Shown: positions 61,876 to 64,000 of the stretch, piece after piece | Layout of the letters: each line of letters starts with the position of its first letter | Numbering within the stretch: position 1 is the first letter of the stretch | Assembly (NCBI RefSeq): GCF_000317285.1 | Contig: NZ_AJLN01000134.1 | Location: forward strand, 101,887 to 165,886 | Reading direction: 5' to 3' | Length of the DNA stretch: 64,000 nucleotides | DNA from: Chlorogloeopsis fritschii PCC 6912 | GTDB lineage: Bacteria > Cyanobacteriota > Cyanobacteriia > Cyanobacteriales > Nostocaceae | Program-made: the position numbers and the translations under genes | Notes under the pieces: model-generated | Seen by the model: the letters and a program-made list of their open reading frames with translations, nothing else | Database searches by the model: none | What the model was told of the DNA's origin: nothing

Positions 61876-64000
61876 ATGAAAACTGATTTAATGAATACTA
61901 CCGCAATTGATATCAAAGAATTTATTGCTGGTCAGTTTCCTTTCAATTTCTTGTCAGAAAAAGCCTTAGAAAATCTGCATTCCCAATTGCAATTTTTGCG
62001 TTATCGCATGGGGCAAATGATAGTAAAGTCAGAAGTGATGCCCGACCATATTAGTATTATCTACCAAGGACAAGTACGTCTTTTAGGCTTTGACTCTCGT
62101 ATCAACAGAGCAGTTACTTTAAAGTTATTGGAAGCTGGAGAAGTTTTGGGTTGGATAAGTCATATCCGGGGTATTGCTTGTGAAACAGCGATCGCATCTA
62201 CAGAAGTGATTTGTCTTAACCTCGCCATCCCAGATTTTCTAGCTTTAATCAAGTGGGAAACAGCCTTTGCAGAAGCATTGCACAGCCACGCCGCATTGGT
62301 AGAAGTATACGAATTATTGGCAGCAGAATTCAATCGTCGTGCAGATGGTGCTAACGACTTAGCACAACTTGCCCGCACTTCACTTGAAGCAAGTGTGATT
62401 TTATCTTCCCAGTTAAAAAAAATATCATCCAAACAATTAAATCCAGATTTTTTTTGGCTAGTCAGCAGTAGTTCTTCACCGGAATTTCCTGTTGGCAGTC
62501 GCTTAGAGTTAGATAGTAAAAATACCAACTTCAAACTCAATACAAATATCCGTTTATTGGGATTACCCAAATCTTTACTGCCCGAAAAAATAGTTCCTAC
62601 ACTTATACCAACAGCATCAGACTTTGCTGATATTCCCTACGCCCCAGAACTTAACCCAGAAACTGAACCACCCAAGGAGTCAAAACCAAAAAAATACCCT
62701 CACATTTATGGTAGAGGCCCGCAAGAAGCGGCGCTAGCTTGCTTGCAAATGTTGAGTCAGTATTTTAATATCCCTTTCCGGCGCGATATGCTGCGGCGGG
62801 TAGTAGCAAAGCAAATGCAACACACAAATAGTCTGTCCCTTCAGTTTTGTGGTGCGGTTGCAGAGTTGATGGGGTTGACAACGCAGATAGTGAAAGTTCC
62901 CGCGATCGCCCTTAGCCGTCTGCAATTACCAGTGATGATTTCCTGGCAGGATAGTTTTGCAATTATCTACAAAAACAGCAAGCAAGAATTACTCATTGCC
63001 GTTCCTGAAATGGGACTAATCCGCCGCAAGGTGAGTAACTTTGCTGAAATTTGGGGACAAGCAGGTGAAGTGTTACTGTTGCAACCCAACAAACAAACTC
63101 CTAAATCACGGTTTAGTTTGCGTTGGTTTGTTCCGGCACTACGGCGTTACCGTAGAGTCTTACTTGAAGTATTGATTGCTTCAGCGATCGTGCAAATCTT
63201 TGGGCTAGTAAATCCCCTCGCAACTCAGGTAATTATTGACAAAGTTATTGTTGGTAATAGCCCTGATAGTTTGGAAGTTTTTGGTATATTTTTAATCGTG
63301 GTAGCAGTAGTAGAGGCGGTACTCACTGCGATCCGCACCCAGTTGTTTGTTGATACCACCAATCGCATCGATCTATCTTTGGGTTCTGAAGTTATCAATC
63401 ACCTGTTAAGATTGCCGTTGTCTTATTTTGAATCTCGCCCCGTAGGCGAATTGGCAACACGAGTTCAAGAACTAGAACATATTCGTCAGTTTTTGACAGG
63501 AACTGCTCTCACTGTAGTGATGGATGCCGTATTTTCCATTATTTACATTGGAGTAATGGCAATTTATAGCCCAGTGCTAACGATAGTTGCACTAGCGACT
63601 GTGCCATTGTTCGCTTTACTTAACCTGTTAGTGTCACCACTCATGCGACGACAGTTGCAAGAAAAAGCAGAACGTAATGGGCAGACGCACTCCTACTTAG
63701 TAGAAGTGATGGCGGGAATGCAGACAATCAAGGCACAGAATTTAGAATTACGTTCCCGGTGGCAATGGCAAGAACGCTATGCTCGCTACATCAGTGCTGG
63801 TTTCAAAACTATTACCACTCAAACCACCGCCAGTTCAGTCAGCAATTTCCTCAACAAAATATCTAATTTATTGGTGCTGTGGGTAGGCGCTTATCTTGTT
63901 TTGCACCAACAACTCACTTTAGGACAACTCATCGCCTTTCGCATCCTGGCAAATTACGTTACCAGTCCCTTATTGCGTCTCGTTCAACTGTGGCAGGATT
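61876..64000 (+). CDS. cNMP-binding/C39-like ABC exporter, 3' end beyond the window
   Basis: The frame is open for 708 codons from the ATG at 61876 to the window end; the nucleotide-binding domain lies outside. Residues about 15-150 form a cyclic-nucleotide-binding-type domain (LRYRMGQMIVKSEVMPDHISIIYQGQVRLL). Residues 276-410 are a C39 peptidase-like domain, but the catalytic Cys position is Ala285 (EAALAC, where active enzymes have ECGLAC or DCGxAC) and the His position is also lost, so it is probably a non-cleaving substrate-binding domain, as in HlyB. Residues 430-708 are the ABC membrane domain (YFESRPVGELATRVQELEHIRQFLTG). The domain order is like that of HetC. It is likely to export the RTX protein. 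Confidence 0.9.
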   Translation, partial: MKTDLMNTTAIDIKEFIAGQFPFNFLSEKALENLHSQLQFLRYRMGQMIVKSEVMPDHISIIYQGQVRLLGFDSRINRAVTLKLLEAGEVLGWISHIRGIACETAIASTEVICLNLAIPDFLALIKWETAFAEALHSHAALVEVYELLAAEFNRRADGANDLAQLARTSLEASVILSSQLKKISSKQLNPDFFWLVSSSSSPEFPVGSRLELDSKNTNFKLNTNIRLLGLPKSLLPEKIVPTLIPTASDFADIPYAPELNPETEPPKESKPKKYPHIYGRGPQEAALACLQMLSQYFNIPFRRDMLRRVVAKQMQHTNSLSLQFCGAVAELMGLTTQIVKVPAIALSRLQLPVMISWQDSFAIIYKNSKQELLIAVPEMGLIRRKVSNFAEIWGQAGEVLLLQPNKQTPKSRFSLRWFVPALRRYRRVLLEVLIASAIVQIFGLVNPLATQVIIDKVIVGNSPDSLEVFGIFLIVVAVVEAVLTAIRTQLFVDTTNRIDLSLGSEVINHLLRLPLSYFESRPVGELATRVQELEHIRQFLTGTALTVVMDAVFSIIYIGVMAIYSPVLTIVALATVPLFALLNLLVSPLMRRQLQEKAERNGQTHSYLVEVMAGMQTIKAQNLELRSRWQWQERYARYISAGFKTITTQTTASSVSNFLNKISNLLVLWVGAYLVLHQQLTLGQLIAFRILANYVTSPLLRLVQLWQD

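Overview
The window is chromosomal DNA from a cyanobacterium, most likely a filamentous one of the Nostocales type. The evidence is the photosynthetic gene content (ndhN, ndhS, cpcT, psb29/thf1, aerobic hemF), the many HIP1 octamers (gcgatcgc), the heptameric short tandem repeats in spacers, and the cyanobacterial ribosomal cluster order without rpmD. No tRNA, rRNA, CRISPR array, phage module or intact transposase was recognised.

Layout: (1) 1-6535 holds the C-terminus of a cation:proton antiporter, a secreted unknown, an AMIN-domain protein, a DUF3172 protein, an unknown 152-aa protein, a GDSL-esterase autotransporter and ndhN. (2) 6536-7466 is a long leader without genes. (3) 7467-25712 is one co-oriented translation super-cluster: rplC-rplD-rplW-rplB-rpsS-rplV-rpsC-rplP-rpmC-rpsQ-rplN-rplX-rplE-rpsH-rplF-rplR-rpsE-rplO-secY-adk-infA-rpmJ-rpsM-rpsK-rpoA-rplQ-truA-rplM-rpsI-rpmE-prfA. 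It supplies ribosomal proteins, the Sec channel, adenylate kinase, IF1, RNA polymerase alpha, tRNA pseudouridine synthase and RF1. (4) 25713-41279 is mixed housekeeping: UDP-glucose dehydrogenase and UDP-xylose synthase (together UDP-glucose to UDP-xylose), a Kef/USP antiporter, ndhS, rodA, mrp, hemF, a STAS protein, cpcT, psb29, exbB/exbD and a DUF1232 protein. (5) 41399-50516 is accessory: a nucleotidyltransferase, an Rpn-family protein, a damaged TPR locus, a very large GH15/phosphorylase-kinase-like protein, a 44-codon small gene and mgtE with a structured leader. (6) 50734-59607 is a leftward run of an atypical sigma factor, a DUF1822 protein, a TpsA-like haemagglutinin, a TPR-CHAT (caspase-like) protein and an MBL-fold protein. 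(7) 59903-64000 is a rightward apparent type I secretion locus: a short RTX protein, a parvulin-type PPIase and the first 708 codons of a cNMP-binding/C39-like ABC exporter cut by the window end.

The strongest non-genic signal is repeat DNA. Looser spacers of the ribosomal cluster are filled by heptameric, often self-complementary repeats that in places supply the stop codon or the Shine-Dalgarno sequence of the flanking genes. Three types of MITE-like inverted-repeat element of 65-95 bp and two palindromic repeat families also occur, three of these families as pairs inside the window. A degenerate infA tail lies just after infA.

The best candidates for an incompletely described system are the sigma-DUF1822-TpsA-CHAT-MBL locus and the RTX-PPIase-exporter locus, which diverge from a shared 295-bp region.
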